Shown here one piece after another: positions 63,179-64,000 of a DNA stretch of 64,000 bases (within the stretch, counting starts at the first letter, position 1; every line of letters begins with the position of its first letter). Under the pieces are notes generated by a model. That model had not been told where the DNA came from. It worked only from the letters and a program-made list of their open reading frames with translations, and searched no databases. Position numbers and translations under genes: made by a program. The DNA is from an uncultured Pelagibacteraceae bacterium (GTDB taxonomy: Bacteria; Pseudomonadota; Alphaproteobacteria; Pelagibacterales; Pelagibacteraceae): NCBI GenBank assembly GCA_902624315.1, contig CACNXC010000003.1:124001-188000 (forward strand), read 5' to 3'.

Positions 63179-63727
63179 TTAGATGGATTGTTTTTTAATT
63201 AGTTCTTTAATTTGATTTATCATCATATCTGGTGATTTCATTGTGGGATATATCTCTTTAGCTTTTTCATAACTCTCAATTGCCTTATTATAATTTTTTA
63301 ATTGAATATTTACAAGACCTTGTCCAGCAAGAGCGCCGAAATGCCTTTTTTCTAATTCTAAAACTTTATCAATATCTTTTTGCGACTTTTCAAAATTACC
63401 AGATAAATAGAATACAGTTGCACGTTTATTCCATGCCTCAGCCCATAATGGATCCGAATTTATTGCTTTAGAAAATATATCTATTGCTTTGTTATACTTT
63501 AATTCATTTACTAAACTTGATCCTTTATTTAATAACATTGTCAAATTTTCATCATTTGGATGTGTGCTCCATATTTGCCAAATTTCTTGCTCAATTTTAG
63601 AGGCAATTGAATAGTTCGTTGTTTTTAAATCTTTAAATAATTTATTAAGTTCTTTAATTCTATCATCTGCAAATAAACTACTTAAATTAAAAAAAAAAAT
63701 TAAGAAAATAGTTAAAAATTTTTTCAT
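63179..63727 (-). CDS. Exported TPR-repeat protein
   Basis: This 182-residue protein has a signal peptide (KKFLTIFLIFFFNLSSLFA), so it is periplasmic or membrane-attached. Three or four tetratricopeptide units follow: NELKYNKAIDIFSKAINSDP near 74-93, LWAEAWNKRATVFYLSGNFE near 94-113, HFGALAGQGLVNIQLKNYNK and AIESYEKAKEIYPTMKSPDM. TPR units are protein-interaction surfaces. It is joined to rseP by one base, so the two may act together, but no partner is known. Confidence 0.88.
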   Translation of the reverse strand: MKKFLTIFLIFFFNLSSLFADDRIKELNKLFKDLKTTNYSIASKIEQEIWQIWSTHPNDENLTMLLNKGSSLVNELKYNKAIDIFSKAINSDPLWAEAWNKRATVFYLSGNFEKSQKDIDKVLELEKRHFGALAGQGLVNIQLKNYNKAIESYEKAKEIYPTMKSPDMMINQIKELIKKQSI

Positions 63728-63731
63728 AAAC

Positions 63732-63896
63732 TTAAAAATATAACAATATTGAGACTGCTAACAAAAATAATATAGCAGCCATAACTATAATTAGATTGAT
63801 CTTTATTTTAAATTTTTGATAAATTTTCTCATTAATTTTTTCCCAAAATAGTGCAACTAAAAAGAAAATTATTGCTGGGATTACAAATTTTAACAT
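63732..63896 (-). CDS. Small membrane protein, 54 residues
   Basis: This frame between the TPR gene and the partial gene at the right edge reads MLKFVIPAIIFFLVALFWEK, then INEKIYQKFKIKINLIIVMA and AILFLLAVSILLYF. Two membrane helices are separated by a short basic loop. It is spaced four bases from the TPR gene start and six from the upstream stop. Tight packing on the same strand supports reality. No family is recognised. Confidence 0.6.
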   Translation of the reverse strand: MLKFVIPAIIFFLVALFWEKINEKIYQKFKIKINLIIVMAAILFLLAVSILLYF

Positions 63897-63902
63897 TTTG
63901 AT

Positions 63903-64000
63903 TTATCTCGAATTATTATCATTCACATAAACTGAAACACCTCTAGTGTTTATATCAACATCGAACTTTTTATGTAAAGGTGGAAAGGCTCTTTGAGAAC
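63903..64000 (-). CDS. Unidentified gene, C-terminal end only
   Basis: The reverse strand is open to the right edge of the window and ends SQRAFPPLHKKFDVDINTRG then VSVYVNDNNSR before TAA at 63905-63903. About 31 codons are seen, too few to name the protein. It is upstream of the 54-residue membrane protein, TPR and rseP genes on the same strand and is probably in their operon. Confidence 0.6.
   Translation of the reverse strand, partial: SQRAFPPLHKKFDVDINTRGVSVYVNDNNSR

Noticed and set aside
1-64000. CRISPR arrays, insertion sequences, prophage genes or attachment sites
   Set aside because: No regularly spaced repeats, transposase or integrase motifs or target duplications were seen. The three tRNA genes have intact surroundings without integrase neighbours.

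Overview
The window is very A+T-rich and extremely gene-dense, with many 1-40 base overlaps and no stretch of 300 bases without a gene. Its content is that of a streamlined marine alphaproteobacterium of the SAR11 clade (Candidatus Pelagibacter and relatives). The main evidence is the alphaproteobacterial nuo order with split nuoC and nuoD, a ProRS without an editing insertion, DUF1467 and DUF3553 proteins, and the combination of Xsc, SuyAB and AprBAM. No insertion sequences, phage genes, integrases, CRISPR arrays or rRNA genes were seen.

Bases 1-25,200 are read entirely leftwards. From right to left they hold tRNA-Leu, trigger factor, clpP, clpX, lon and a 39-residue membrane protein, which together form a protein folding and quality control block. 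Next come tRNA-Val and tRNA-Asp, the complete complex I operon nuoA-N, and then birA, coaX, rnj, a DUF1467 protein, proS and the beginning of a lolC/E permease. Bases 25,300-29,990 are a patchwork of short transcription units: a nitroreductase, a periplasmic phosphatase, a family 5 uracil-DNA glycosylase, a YbgC thioesterase, a DUF3047 protein, an SDR and several tiny membrane or basic proteins.

Bases 30,000-49,400 form the most distinctive region. A DctPQM TRAP transporter lies opposite a GMC-family alcohol dehydrogenase. Beyond it are a DAO-family amine oxidoreductase plus sulfoacetaldehyde acetyltransferase (xsc), sulfolactate sulfo-lyase (suyAB), two different anion or sulfite exporter families (YeiH and TauE), and APS reductase with its membrane anchor (aprM-aprB-aprA) followed by an unidentified 116-residue protein. 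Read together, these suggest that C2 and C3 organosulfonates (isethionate, taurine, sulfolactate) are taken up and oxidised, desulfonated to sulfite, and the sulfite either exported or oxidised towards sulfate. ATP sulfurylase, phosphotransacetylase and the taurine ABC transporter would have to lie elsewhere.

Bases 49,370-64,000 hold a HIT protein, pabC-pabA-pabB, an MFS transporter and metC, then mnmA, DUF3553, a CysQ-like phosphatase, recX, an ABA4-like membrane protein, a DsbA-fold isomerase, a rhodanese and a family 9 glycosyltransferase. They end with amtB, the HU protein, the site-2 protease rseP, a TPR protein and small membrane proteins. Regulatory sequence is sparse but readable: good sigma70-type promoters before tRNA-Val and tRNA-Leu, a direct repeat at the nuo promoter, a dyad at the apr promoter, a hairpin between dctP and dctQ, and terminators after the glycosyltransferase/amtB pair and after HU.
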